Assembly: GCA_012972825.1 (NCBI GenBank)
Contig: JABDHL010000015.1
Coordinates: 62,001-126,000, forward strand
Length of the DNA stretch: 64,000 nucleotides
From: Chlorobiaceae bacterium
GTDB taxonomy: Bacteria > Bacteroidota > Chlorobiia > Chlorobiales > Chlorobiaceae
Direction: 5' to 3'
Made by a program: the position numbers and the translations under genes. The notes under the pieces are model-generated. The model did not search any database and had not been told where the DNA came from. It saw only the letters and a list, made by a program, of their open reading frames with translations. Shown one piece after another: positions 27,927 through 37,468 of the stretch (position 1 is the stretch's first letter; the number at the start of each line of letters is the position of its first letter).

Positions 27927-29015
27927 GTGAAAAAATTACTCCTCGTTGGCGGCGGCAGACTTGGCAATCTTTTGCTTGCCCCTTTATATGACGCATTGAA
28001 AAAAAATAAGGCATATCAGCCTGTGGCGCTTTTTGTAGCCCCGGAAGGAGTCGAACCGGTCAGCAGCGATCTTGCAGCCTGCTTCGGTCTAAACGAAGCA
28101 GAGAAAACCCTTGCCATTTTTCTATCTCAAGGCTCTCCGGTTGAACAACTTGCTGCTGTAATGACCGCTATCGAGAAAATTCTTGTCGACAAAAAACCCG
28201 ATCTGGTAATGGTTTGCGGCAGTGATAATGCAGCCCTTGGGGCGGCACTGACTGCGGCAAAGCTCGGCGTGACGGTTGCCGCGGTTGATGCAGGGCTTCG
28301 TAGTTATGAGCGTTCGGATAGTGAGGAGATCAACCGTATTGCCATTGATGCCATGGCCGAATATCACTTTGTCAGTGAGCATAGTGGAGAGTACAACCTG
28401 ATCAATGAAGGGGTTGCCGATGAAAAAGTCTTTTTTTCCGGCAACCTTTCAATCGACAGCCTTGTCAAATTGATGGAGCAGGCAAACCTGCAGCCAGTAT
28501 CCAGAGCTCATGGATTTCGTCCGAAAACCTACGCACTGGTGCTCCTGAATCCTGCAGGTCATTTTTCCAGGAAAGAGCCTTTTGAGATGATGCTCAGGCT
28601 TCTGAAGGATATTTCCGGCAGGACAACTGTTCTTATACCGCGGATTGACGGGCTGGATGCTGCATTCAACGATATTGAGAACGTGAAGATTCTTGAATCT
28701 CTTTCTCACGCCAGCCTGCTGATGCTGCTCAGAGATTCGTTGATGCTTCTCACCGATACGGAAGAGCTTCAGTCGGAAGCCACAGTCATGAATGTGCCCT
28801 GTCTCACGATGATGGAGTCAGCATCGCGTCCTGTGACTATCGAGATTGGCACCAATGTTCTTGTCGGCCTCGATGAGGAAGATATTATCAGTCGCGTTCA
28901 CGATATCCTTCATCCCGGAAAGCACAAGCATGAATCAAAACGCTCCAGAATTCCAGAAAAATGGGATGGTGCCGCTGCAGCCCGCATTGTCGCGGTGCTC
29001 GACCGGATATTATAG
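27927..29015 (+). CDS. Divergent UDP-N-acetylglucosamine 2-epimerase-like protein
   Basis: A 362-residue protein starting at GTG, with the GT-B fold of the WecB family. The central segment VMVCGSDNAALGAALTAAKL followed by VDAGLRSYERSDSEEINR aligns with WecB, as does the late RPVTIEIGTNVLVG. Some residues that matter in WecB differ: GDT is GSD, and HVEAGLR is AVDAGLR (Glu to Asp). SEEINR keeps the second Glu, and a GH pair remains in LLNPAGHFSRKE. It may act on another sugar nucleotide or be inactive. It is divergent from the OstA-like gene; an envelope role is plausible. Confidence 0.75.
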   Translation: MKKLLLVGGGRLGNLLLAPLYDALKKNKAYQPVALFVAPEGVEPVSSDLAACFGLNEAEKTLAIFLSQGSPVEQLAAVMTAIEKILVDKKPDLVMVCGSDNAALGAALTAAKLGVTVAAVDAGLRSYERSDSEEINRIAIDAMAEYHFVSEHSGEYNLINEGVADEKVFFSGNLSIDSLVKLMEQANLQPVSRAHGFRPKTYALVLLNPAGHFSRKEPFEMMLRLLKDISGRTTVLIPRIDGLDAAFNDIENVKILESLSHASLLMLLRDSLMLLTDTEELQSEATVMNVPCLTMMESASRPVTIEIGTNVLVGLDEEDIISRVHDILHPGKHKHESKRSRIPEKWDGAAAARIVAVLDRIL

Positions 29016-29073
29016 CCTGCTATAGGCAGTATGGTGTCTGACATATCGGCACTATGCAGCAATGGTGATCGGG

Positions 29074-29100
29074 TGTCATTTCGACCAAAGGGAGAAATCT
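29074..29100. repeat. Copy of a dispersed 'TGTCATTTCGACC...GAGAAATCT' repeat
   Basis: The 27-base string starting TGTCATTTCGACCAAAGGG and ending AGAAATCT resembles a short dispersed intergenic repeat that I know from many bacterial genomes as TGTCATTTCGA(g/c)CGAAG(c/g)GAGAAATCT. It lies just after the epimerase-like gene and before the convergent metallophosphoesterase. Only one copy was noticed in this window. Confidence 0.5.
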
Positions 29101-29127
29101 ATCGACGCAAGCCAAGATGCCTGTGGT

Positions 29128-29976
29128 TTATTGCTCTCTAAAAGGGAGATCGTAAACAATGGCATCGTTCTGATTGCGGATCACCATTCGATTTTTTTCA
29201 AGTTCCACCAGGCCGCAGGTCAAGGACTGGTGCTCAATACGGTTCACAAATGCCGGAAGTACCACAAAGTGTATTGCATCTTTTAGAGCGTAGCCGCCAT
29301 AATGATAATGGCCGCTGAGGCAAGCCTTGACTGTACTGGAGGATGCAAGGATTTTGACTATCTCCTGATGGTTCCAGAGGAGACCGTGTTTGGTGTCAGT
29401 CGTTTCGGGTAAGAGCGGGAAGTGGCAGATGACGATTACCTTTTCACCCACGCGCTCAGCAATGTCAAGCTCCTCTTTCAGCCATGCTTTTTGCAGGGTA
29501 CCCACTGCTCCGCAGTAGTCATGTTTGTCCGGCTGGGCAAGGAAGTATTCAAGTGTCTGGCGGTCTTCAGATTTTTCAGGCTCATTATGTATTGATACAT
29601 CCATTCCGTCAAGCACGATAAAGCGGAACCCTTTTTCTGAAAAGGAATAGTATGGGGTTTGCTGACCAAGTGCATTTAGTAGTGTCTTACGTGGTAAAGC
29701 AAGGCAGTGATTTCCGATGACATGGTGGATGGTTCCAGAAAACTCTTTGAGAATGGAGCTTGCTTGCCGGAGTTCTTCCCGGTTATGTTCATCACTCCCT
29801 TTGATCAGGTCGCCAAGCTGAAACAGAAAATCTACATTGTTATTTTTGCAGTTTTCAAGCCATGTTCGAAGGTCTGCGGCAGTAGTCTCAGCTGCCGCAG
29901 GTTCTGTTGTTGTTGAGAAGTGAATGTCGGTTATGATGCCGAACTTAAGAGTGGAGGTGTTGCAGGTTCTGGACAT
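29128..29976 (-). CDS. Calcineurin-like metallophosphoesterase
   Basis: A 282-residue protein with the five metal-binding blocks of the family: GIITDIHF, FLFQLGDLIKG, HHVIGNHC, VIVICHFPLL and CLSGHYHYGGY. The layout resembles Mn-dependent ADP-ribose/CDP-alcohol diphosphatases. No signal peptide. Its ATG shares a base with the prfB stop (TGATG), so translation is probably coupled. The substrate is not evident. Confidence 0.9.
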   Translation of the reverse strand: MSRTCNTSTLKFGIITDIHFSTTTEPAAAETTAADLRTWLENCKNNNVDFLFQLGDLIKGSDEHNREELRQASSILKEFSGTIHHVIGNHCLALPRKTLLNALGQQTPYYSFSEKGFRFIVLDGMDVSIHNEPEKSEDRQTLEYFLAQPDKHDYCGAVGTLQKAWLKEELDIAERVGEKVIVICHFPLLPETTDTKHGLLWNHQEIVKILASSSTVKACLSGHYHYGGYALKDAIHFVVLPAFVNRIEHQSLTCGLVELEKNRMVIRNQNDAIVYDLPFREQ

Positions 29977-31071
29977 CAGTCGCCGAATTCTGAGAGATAT
30001 TTTTCCATGAACTCATCAAGATCTCCGTCCAGGACGTTCTCCACATCGAACCGTTCGTAATTGGTGCGATGATCCTTGATTCTCCGGTCATCAAGCACAT
30101 AGCTTCGAATCTGGCTTCCCCACTCAATCTTTTTCTTTTTGCCCTCTATCTCACGTTTTTTTGACTCCTCATCGTCACGCTGCCTCTGGTAAAGCTGTGC
30201 CATGAGCATTTTCATGGCGCGTTCCCTGTTCTGGAACTGCGAACGCTCTTCCTGGCAACCAACCACAATTCCCGTTGGGATATGCTTAATGCGGACGGCA
30301 GTCTCTACTTTGTTGACGTTCTGGCCGCCTTTACCTCCGCTGCGGAACGTTGAGAGTTCGAGATCCTCCTTGCGGACGTCGATTTCAACGTCGGGAGGTG
30401 CTTCGGGGTAGGTGAAGACGCTGGCAAAGGAGGTGTGACGTCTGGCGTTAGAGTCGAAAGGTGAAACTCGAACAAGCCGGTGGACTCCGTTTTCAGCTTT
30501 CAGATAACCGTAGGCATAAGGGCCTTCAATTTCGAGAGTTGCGGTTTTTATGCCTGCTCCATCACCTTCCTGGTAATCGTCTGTATAGATTTTAAACCCT
30601 TTGCGTTCTGCCCACCGCATGTACATGCGATAGAGCATTTCCGCCCAGTCCTGTGCCTCGGTGCCTCCTGCTCCTGCATGAATGGTAATGAGTGCGTTGC
30701 CGGCATCATCCTTTCCTGAGAGCATATTTTTAAACTCAATGGCAGCTATGTCGTGCTCGATTGACGCGATGACTGTGTTGAGTTCATCGGTGAAGGATTC
30801 GTCTTCGAGTTCTGCGGCAATGTCGAGCTCATCCTGACAGATGGATGCCTTCTTGGCAATTATTTCGTATCCATCGGTCCATGACTTATGTTCGTTCAGC
30901 TCTTTTAATACTTTGTGAGCCTCTTTCTGGTCGTTCCAGAAGGTTGGATCGGCTGAAATTTTTTCAAGGTCATAAATTTTTTCTTGGCGTTGATCAACGT
31001 CAAAGATACCCCCGTAACTGTTCGAGGCGACGATGAATCTCCTGCAGTTTTTCTTTTTGTGGTTCAAACAT
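29976..31071 (-). CDS. prfB: Peptide chain release factor 2 with programmed +1 frameshift
   Basis: Translation starts at the ATG at 31071 ([20 protein letters not shown]), reads GYL and meets an in-frame TGA at 31002-31000. Continuing in the +1 frame gives [16 protein letters not shown] and the rest of RF2, for 364 residues: 23 codons from 31071 to 31003, then 31001 to 29976. The domain has [20 protein letters not shown] and the catalytic GGQ in [20 protein letters not shown]2 recognises UGA and UAA, and low RF2 favours the shift, giving autoregulation. It overlaps the metallophosphoesterase gene by one base. Confidence 0.96.
30999..31014 (-). promoter_or_regulatory. prfB: prfB frameshift site
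   Basis: On the minus strand the site reads CGGGGGTATCTTTGAC: a Shine-Dalgarno-like GGGGG, a three-base spacer, the slippery CTT and the stop TGA followed by C. This is the classic RF2 +1 shift signal. Confidence 0.95.
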
Positions 31072-31342
31072 TGTTTTATCTACTGATTGTTGACAATAAC
31101 ATTGGTATGGCTTTCTCAAAGAACAATTTTTTTCGGGAGAAATCAAAAGGGGGATCAATGTTTAAGTTTTAATGGAGCCTTTGAAATTAGAAGAGTATCT
31201 AAGCAAAAAAGTAACGGAGTTTTCATATTTTCCTATCTGTTAAAAAAAACAGAGAGCCCTACCGGAATTCGTTACGCTTCGTTTAGTGCTGGCAGAACTA
31301 TGACCGGGATCACCCCGGGCACAAATTAGAGAGATCCTGAAG

Positions 31343-33355
31343 ATGAAACATACATTCAGACGGGCGGTTCCCCATTATAGCGATCAACAGTTTGATGGTC
31401 GTCAACGCGTTGTTATAGAAAATGTTTCCCCTGAACTTGATGGGGGTAAGTACCTTGCAAAAGCAGTTGAGGGTGAACGTATCGTTGTTGAGGCAGATAT
31501 TTTTGTTGACGGTGCCGATACAATTTCTGCTGAACTCTGTTTCCGGCCTGCCGGTCGAGCTGAGTGGCAGCGCTCTCCGATGACGTCGCAAGGCAATGAC
31601 CGATGGCAGGGTTTTTTTACCGTTGGAGTTCCCGGTATCTATGATTATACGATTGAGGCATGGGTAGATCATTTCCAGACATGGAAAAAGGGTTTGTCCA
31701 AAAAGATCGGGGCGGGTCAGGAGGTTTCACTTGATTTGCAGATTGGTGCGCTTTTTGTCAGCGATGGAGCTGCAAGAGCTGGAAAAGATGATGCGGCAAA
31801 GCTTACTGAATACGCAGCTCTTCTCCGATCAGAGGAGAAGCATGAGGCCGCTGCCGCCGCGCTTGATGGAAATCTCGAACAGCTTATGGGTCGCAATCCC
31901 GATAAGGCATACTCGGCCGTTTATGAAAAAGTTCTCGGGTTGACGGTGGAGCAGAAAAAGGCCGGATGCAGTTCCTGGTATGAACTTTTCCCGCGCTCAT
32001 GGAGTACCAAGCCCGGCAAGCATGGGACGTTCAACGATTGTATACGGCTTCTGCCTCTTATTGCAGGGATGGGGTTTGACGTCGTCTATTTGCCGCCCAT
32101 TCATCCGATAGGCTATACCAAGCGAAAGGGAAAGAACAATGCTCTTGTTGCTGCACCAGATGATCCTGGAAGCTGCTGGGCGATTGGCAACAAGGATGGC
32201 GGGCATAAGGCCGTTCACCCGGAACTTGGTACAATCAGGGATTTTACTGCTTTTGTGGCTTCAGCAGAGGAACATGGTATTTCTGTAGCCCTTGATATCG
32301 CCTTTCAGTGCTCGCCTGATCATCCCTATGTGGAGGAACATCCGCAGTGGTTCAAGTGGCGTCCGGACGGCACTGTGCAGTTCGCTGAAAATCCGCCAAA
32401 ACGATATGAGGATATTCTTCCCATTGATTTTGAATCAGCCGACTGGCAGAATCTCTGGATTGAGCTGAAAAGCATTTTTCTGTTCTGGATTGATAAAGGT
32501 GTGAAAATTTTCCGAGTTGATAATCCTCATACCAAGGCTTTTCCATTCTGGGAGTGGGCTATTGCCGCGATCAGGGCGGAGCATCCTGATGCCGTATTTC
32601 TTGCCGAGGCGTTTACCAGACCGAAATTAATGGCCAGGCTTGCCATGGCGGGCTTCAGTCAGTCTTACAGTTACTTTACCTGGCGTAATACCAAGCATGA
32701 GCTTCAGGAGTACCTGATCGAGCTTACCTCATCATCACTGAAGCATTTCATGCGGCCTAATTTCTGGCCGAATACACCTGATATCCTTCATCATGAATTC
32801 CAGACGGGCGATAGAAGCAGGTTTATTATCCGGTTGCTGCTGGCTGCAACTCTCTCATCGAACTACGGCATGTATGGCCCGGCTTACGAGCTGTGCGAGC
32901 ATAGTCCTGTTCCCGGAACCAATGAGGAGTATCTCAATTCCGAAAAGTATGAAATCAAGCAGTGGGATCTCGATCGGCCCGGCAATATCCGGGCAGAAAT
33001 TACGCGTATCAACAGGATCAGAAAAGAGAATGTCGCCCTTCAGCAGACAAATGACATTACTTTTGTACGCATCGAAGTTTCACCGGGTCAGGAAAACGAC
33101 CAATTGATGGGATATGTCAAGCGCTCCGATGATGGCAGTAATATTATACTTGCTGTTGTCAGCCTTGATTCTGCGAATACCCAGGGTGGCTGGCTGCGCT
33201 TCCCCCTTGAGCTGTTCAACCTTGCGCACGATTACCCGTTCAAGGTTGAGGATCTGCTCACTGGTATTCACTATGACTGGAATGGTGAATGGAACTATGT
33301 AGCAGTAAATCCGTGGATCATGCCTGCTCATATTTTCAGGGTAACACTTGCCTGA
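31343..33355 (+). CDS. glgE: Alpha-1,4-glucan:maltose-1-phosphate maltosyltransferase
   Basis: A 670-residue GlgE with GAGAGATCC before the ATG. The N-terminal beta domain (VVIENVSPELDGGKYLAKAV) is followed by a helical segment and the GH13 barrel. Key parts are SSWYELFPRS, GFDVVYLPPIHPIGYTKRKG, the nucleophile in KIFRVDNPHTKAFPFWEW, the acid in VFLAEAFTRPKLMARLAMAG and YFTWRNTKHELQEYL. It extends alpha-glucan using maltose-1-phosphate. treS-pep2 immediately downstream makes that substrate from trehalose, so both form a trehalose-to-glycogen route. Confidence 0.96.
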   Translation: MKHTFRRAVPHYSDQQFDGRQRVVIENVSPELDGGKYLAKAVEGERIVVEADIFVDGADTISAELCFRPAGRAEWQRSPMTSQGNDRWQGFFTVGVPGIYDYTIEAWVDHFQTWKKGLSKKIGAGQEVSLDLQIGALFVSDGAARAGKDDAAKLTEYAALLRSEEKHEAAAAALDGNLEQLMGRNPDKAYSAVYEKVLGLTVEQKKAGCSSWYELFPRSWSTKPGKHGTFNDCIRLLPLIAGMGFDVVYLPPIHPIGYTKRKGKNNALVAAPDDPGSCWAIGNKDGGHKAVHPELGTIRDFTAFVASAEEHGISVALDIAFQCSPDHPYVEEHPQWFKWRPDGTVQFAENPPKRYEDILPIDFESADWQNLWIELKSIFLFWIDKGVKIFRVDNPHTKAFPFWEWAIAAIRAEHPDAVFLAEAFTRPKLMARLAMAGFSQSYSYFTWRNTKHELQEYLIELTSSSLKHFMRPNFWPNTPDILHHEFQTGDRSRFIIRLLLAATLSSNYGMYGPAYELCEHSPVPGTNEEYLNSEKYEIKQWDLDRPGNIRAEITRINRIRKENVALQQTNDITFVRIEVSPGQENDQLMGYVKRSDDGSNIILAVVSLDSANTQGGWLRFPLELFNLAHDYPFKVEDLLTGIHYDWNGEWNYVAVNPWIMPAHIFRVTLA

Positions 33356-33427
33356 GGGAGTTTTTTTTCAGGATCACTTATTAACTTATTATCAATATTC
33401 ACTTTATCTTTAACTGACCATATTATC

Positions 33428-36400
33428 ATGTATCAACCCGAAAAGCTCTGGTATAAAGATGCCATAATTTATGAAGCACACGTCAAGACTTTTTTTGACA
33501 GCAACAATGACGGCATTGGAGATTTTCAAGGATTGCGCCAGAAGCTTGGTTATCTGGAAAGCCTCGGTATTACTGCTATCTGGCTGCTTCCTTTTTATCC
33601 TTCACCGCTGCGTGATGATGGCTACGATATAGCTGACTATATGACTGTTAATCCCGACTACGGTACTCTGGAAGATTTTAAAGCGTTTCTTGATGAAGCC
33701 CACAATCGTGGCCTGAAAGTTATAACCGAGCTGGTTGTGAACCATACTTCCGATCAGCATGCATGGTTTCAGCGTGCGAGACATGCGCCGGCTGGTTCGC
33801 CTGAGAGAAATTTCTACGTCTGGAACGACGATCCGAACAAGTACTCTGAAACCCGTATTATTTTTCAGGATTTTGAAGCTTCCAACTGGACTTGGGATCC
33901 TGTTGCCGGTCAGTATTTCTGGCATCGCTTCTTTCATCACCAGCCCGATCTGAATTTTGAGAACCCTGAAGTTCATCAGGCACTTTTCGACGTGCTTGAC
34001 TTCTGGCTGGGCATGGGCGTTGATGGACTCAGGCTTGATGCTGTTCCCTATCTCTATGAGGCCGAAGGCACCAATTGTGAAAATCTTCCCCAGACCTACG
34101 AGTATCTTAAGAAGCTGCGTTCCTACGTTGACGAGAACTACCCAAACAGAATGCTGCTTGCCGAAGCCAATCAGTGGCCTGAAGATTCCGCAGCCTATTT
34201 CGGTAAAGGCGATCAGTGTCACATGAACTTTCATTTTCCTTTAATGCCAAGGATGTACATGGCCCTTGCCACCGAGGACCGCTTCCCCATTATTGATATT
34301 CTTGATCAGACACCTGAAATACCTGAAGGGTGCCAGTGGGCATCGTTTCTGCGCAATCACGATGAGTTGACGCTTGAGATGGTGACTGATGAGGAGCGTG
34401 ATTATATGCGAAGGGTCTATGCCAACGATCCGAAGGCTCGTATTAACCTTGGTATCAGGAGAAGGCTTGCACCGCTCATGACCAACGATCGTCGCAAGAT
34501 CGAGCTGATGAATATCATGCTGCTCTCACTGCCCGGAACTCCTGTGCTTTACTATGGTGATGAGATCGGTATGGGAGATAATTACTATCTTGGAGACCGT
34601 GACGGTGTTCGTACGCCGATGCAGTGGAACTCTGATCGTAATGCCGGTTTTTCGCGAGCCAATCCACAGCAGCTTCTTTTACCGGTTATTATTGATCCGG
34701 AATACCATTATGAGGCTGTCAATGTTGAGGTACAGGAAGCGAATGTCAACTCTCTTCTCTGGTGGACACGCCATACTATAGCAACTGCTCGCCGATACAA
34801 ATCCCTGAACAGCGGCACTATAGAATTTCTGCAGGTGAGTAATCCAAAAGTACTGATCTTTATCCGAAGGTTTGAGGATGAAACAATGCTTACGGTGATT
34901 AATCTTTCCAGAAATGCCCAGGCGGTGATGATAGATCTGTCTCGCTTTGAAGGCTTTATTCCGGAAGAGGTATTCAGCATGAACCGGTTCCCGAGAATCA
35001 GGAAAGCTCCTTACATGGTTGCCTTAGGTTCCTTCGGGTATTTCTGGCTGAACCTTGTCAAGGATACTGAGGATGTTGTCGGACGTTCTTATCTTGAGAG
35101 GCCTTTTGCTAACGTTTATCGCTGGCCGAGCCTCTTTTCAAGCAAGAATCGTCAGCTTCTTGAAACGGAAATACTGCCCGACTATTATAAGGCAAGTCGC
35201 TGGTTTGGCGGCAAGGCCCGAAATATCATGCGCATTTCTATTGTCGATACTATTCCTGTTGTTGGAATGGATCTGGCGAAACTGCTGATGACGGAAGTGC
35301 GCTATTCAAGCGGTGAAAACGACCTCTATCAGCTGCCGGTTTGTTTTGTGCCGCTTGCAGCAGTTAACGCCTCGGACGATAATTTTTTCAAAAAGGTTAT
35401 CGCGAGAGTTATTGTGGGTGATCATGAGGGGTATCTGTGTGATGCAACCTTTGATAATCGCTTTCTGAACTGCCTTTTTCACCTTATCATGGGCAAAGAG
35501 GGATGGCAGGGAAAGTCAGGCCTTGTTTCAGGCTTGAAAGGCAAGCTGCTTGATGACTTCAGTGATAAAACTGCTCATGTTGAGCCGGAGCCTGCCTTGA
35601 TGGCTGTTGACCAGACCAATACCTCGATCAGATTCCATGACTCTCTTTGCCTGAAGCTTTATCGCCGGATAGAAAACGGGGTTTCTCCTGAGGTGGAAAT
35701 GTGCAGTGCGCTCAGTGAGCGGACTACCTTTAAAAATCTGCCAGGCTATCTCGGCTCTCTGAATTATGAGCAAAACCGATCAAATCGTTATTCTATAGGC
35801 ATTTTACAGAACTATGTTCAGAATGAAGGTGATGCCTGGCAGCTCTCGCTCGGCCAGGTACAGCGGTATTATGAAGAGGTTCTTGCGAAAATAAATACTG
35901 GCATTGCACAGCCTTCGCTTCCTTCCCTGAGTGGTAATCCTGTAAAGATCCCTAAAATCATGCATGAGCTTCTTGGTGAAGCATACCTCGGGATGATTGA
36001 AAAGCTGGCTGAACGGACGGCTGAAATGCACCTTTCACTTGCTTCGCTCGACAGCGATCCTGCGTTTGCGCCTGAACCCTTTACCACGCTTTACCAGCGC
36101 TCTATTTATCAGGCAATGTGCGAACAGGTTAAACGCACCGTGATCCTTATCCGTGAAATAATGCACTCCCTGCCTGTTGAAAACAGGGAGCTTTGTGCCC
36201 TTCTTTTGCAGAAACAGAAAACAATCCTCCAGCAGTTCGACCCTATCAGACTTGAAAAAATTGAGACGTTGAAAATCAGGATCCATGGTGATTATCATCT
36301 TGGCCAAGTGCTTTTTACCGGCAAGGACTTTGTGATCATCGATTTTGAGGGAGAGCCGGCCCGACCAATTTCTGAACGCAAAATCAAACGCTCGGTTTTT

Positions 36401-36730
36401 CGGGATATTTCAGGTATGCTCCGCTCATTCAACTATGCGGCTTTCCATGTACTGAAGCAAAGTCAGTCGGTGTTCCGTACTGAAGACCGACTGGCTCTTG
36501 AACCTTGGGGCGATCTCTGGAGCTTTTTTGTAGGCCAGCACTTTCTCGATACCTATTTCGAAAAAACCAGAGGCAGCAGCATAGTGCCTGAAGACCCGAA
36601 ACAACGAGAGCACCTGATGCGGGCTTACCTGATGAACAAGGCGGTTTACGAGTTGAATTACGAACTCAACAACCGTCCTGAATGGGCAGGGATTCCACTC
36701 ATGGGCATATTGAAACTTCTCGAATTGTAA
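33428..36730 (+). CDS. treS: Trehalose synthase/maltokinase fusion (TreS-Pep2)
   Basis: A 1100-residue fusion. Residues 1 to about 545 are trehalose synthase (GH13): WYKDAIIYEAHVKTFFDSNN, WLLPFYPSPLRDDGYDIADY, nucleophile in VDGLRLDAVPYLYE, acid in MLLAEANQWPE and SFLRNHDELTLEMV. From about 565 a maltokinase (Pep2) follows, starting near RQLLETEILPDYYKASRWFG, with the kinase catalytic loop in KIRIHGDYHLGQVLFTG and metal Asp in FVIIDFEGEPARP. It turns trehalose to maltose, then maltose-1-phosphate, the substrate of GlgE encoded 72 bases upstream. Confidence 0.96.
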   Translation: MYQPEKLWYKDAIIYEAHVKTFFDSNNDGIGDFQGLRQKLGYLESLGITAIWLLPFYPSPLRDDGYDIADYMTVNPDYGTLEDFKAFLDEAHNRGLKVITELVVNHTSDQHAWFQRARHAPAGSPERNFYVWNDDPNKYSETRIIFQDFEASNWTWDPVAGQYFWHRFFHHQPDLNFENPEVHQALFDVLDFWLGMGVDGLRLDAVPYLYEAEGTNCENLPQTYEYLKKLRSYVDENYPNRMLLAEANQWPEDSAAYFGKGDQCHMNFHFPLMPRMYMALATEDRFPIIDILDQTPEIPEGCQWASFLRNHDELTLEMVTDEERDYMRRVYANDPKARINLGIRRRLAPLMTNDRRKIELMNIMLLSLPGTPVLYYGDEIGMGDNYYLGDRDGVRTPMQWNSDRNAGFSRANPQQLLLPVIIDPEYHYEAVNVEVQEANVNSLLWWTRHTIATARRYKSLNSGTIEFLQVSNPKVLIFIRRFEDETMLTVINLSRNAQAVMIDLSRFEGFIPEEVFSMNRFPRIRKAPYMVALGSFGYFWLNLVKDTEDVVGRSYLERPFANVYRWPSLFSSKNRQLLETEILPDYYKASRWFGGKARNIMRISIVDTIPVVGMDLAKLLMTEVRYSSGENDLYQLPVCFVPLAAVNASDDNFFKKVIARVIVGDHEGYLCDATFDNRFLNCLFHLIMGKEGWQGKSGLVSGLKGKLLDDFSDKTAHVEPEPALMAVDQTNTSIRFHDSLCLKLYRRIENGVSPEVEMCSALSERTTFKNLPGYLGSLNYEQNRSNRYSIGILQNYVQNEGDAWQLSLGQVQRYYEEVLAKINTGIAQPSLPSLSGNPVKIPKIMHELLGEAYLGMIEKLAERTAEMHLSLASLDSDPAFAPEPFTTLYQRSIYQAMCEQVKRTVILIREIMHSLPVENRELCALLLQKQKTILQQFDPIRLEKIETLKIRIHGDYHLGQVLFTGKDFVIIDFEGEPARPISERKIKRSVFRDISGMLRSFNYAAFHVLKQSQSVFRTEDRLALEPWGDLWSFFVGQHFLDTYFEKTRGSSIVPEDPKQREHLMRAYLMNKAVYELNYELNNRPEWAGIPLMGILKLLEL

Positions 36731-36782
36731 TTTCAGCTTGAAGGCTGGGCCTGCTGCTCGCGTGGCAGGCGCTGTCCTTTCA

Positions 36783-37451
36783 ATGCCGGACATATCTTGT
36801 AACCCGTTGTCTATGCAGGAATACAATATTCGGACTTTAGTAAACGGGAGATACCTTCTGCATTCACCATCACACTCCGGTACTGCCCCGCTTCTGGCGG
36901 GGTTTCACGGTTACGGTCAGACGGCAGAGGATGAGCTTGCCCTGCTGAACGCCATTCCTGGATCGGGGAGTTGGCTTTGTTGTTCCATTGAGGCACTTCA
37001 TCCTTTCTACACGCACGGAGGCGATCCTGGAGCAAGCTGGATGACCTGTCGCCAGAGAGAACAGCGAATTGCAGAAAATATGTACTATATCGATGCGGTG
37101 ATTAAGCGAATCAGGGAGTCATGTCCAGTGACTGACACTCTCTGCTACCATGGGTTTTCGCAAGGGAGCGGAATGGCGTGTCGCGCAGCTCTGCTTGGCT
37201 TACATCCGTCAAGCGGCCTTATGCTGCTCGGAGGCGATATACCTCCTGAGCTTTCTATGCATGGAAGCGTGGGCAAAGTTCACCTCGCTCGCGGTAACGG
37301 AGACAGGCTATACACACGGGAGCAGTTTGAAAAAGATCGTGCGCGTATTTCAGAAGCCGCTCTCCCGTTTACCTCAACTCTTTTCAGCGGTGGCCATTGG
37401 GCAAATGATGAATACTTTAAAGCTGCAGGGAAGTTTCTGGCGACAGTATAA
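36783..37451 (+). CDS. Alpha/beta hydrolase, phospholipase/carboxylesterase-like
   Basis: About 222 residues from the ATG at 36783 (ATG at 36813 also possible). A short-chain esterase fold is indicated by LLAGFHGYGQTAEDEL as the oxyanion region, the nucleophile elbow YHGFSQGSGMACRAAL, the acid region VHLARGNGDRLYT and a late His in LFSGGHWANDE. There is no signal peptide. It follows treS-pep2 on the same strand and may be co-transcribed with it. The substrate is unknown. Confidence 0.85.
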   Translation: MPDISCNPLSMQEYNIRTLVNGRYLLHSPSHSGTAPLLAGFHGYGQTAEDELALLNAIPGSGSWLCCSIEALHPFYTHGGDPGASWMTCRQREQRIAENMYYIDAVIKRIRESCPVTDTLCYHGFSQGSGMACRAALLGLHPSSGLMLLGGDIPPELSMHGSVGKVHLARGNGDRLYTREQFEKDRARISEAALPFTSTLFSGGHWANDEYFKAAGKFLATV

Positions 37452-37468
37452 AGAGTGCGGCAGGTTAT

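Noticed and set aside
29062-29286. 74-codon plus-strand frame over the dispersed repeat
   Set aside because: It runs antisense into the metallophosphoesterase gene and is explained by the repeat sequence.
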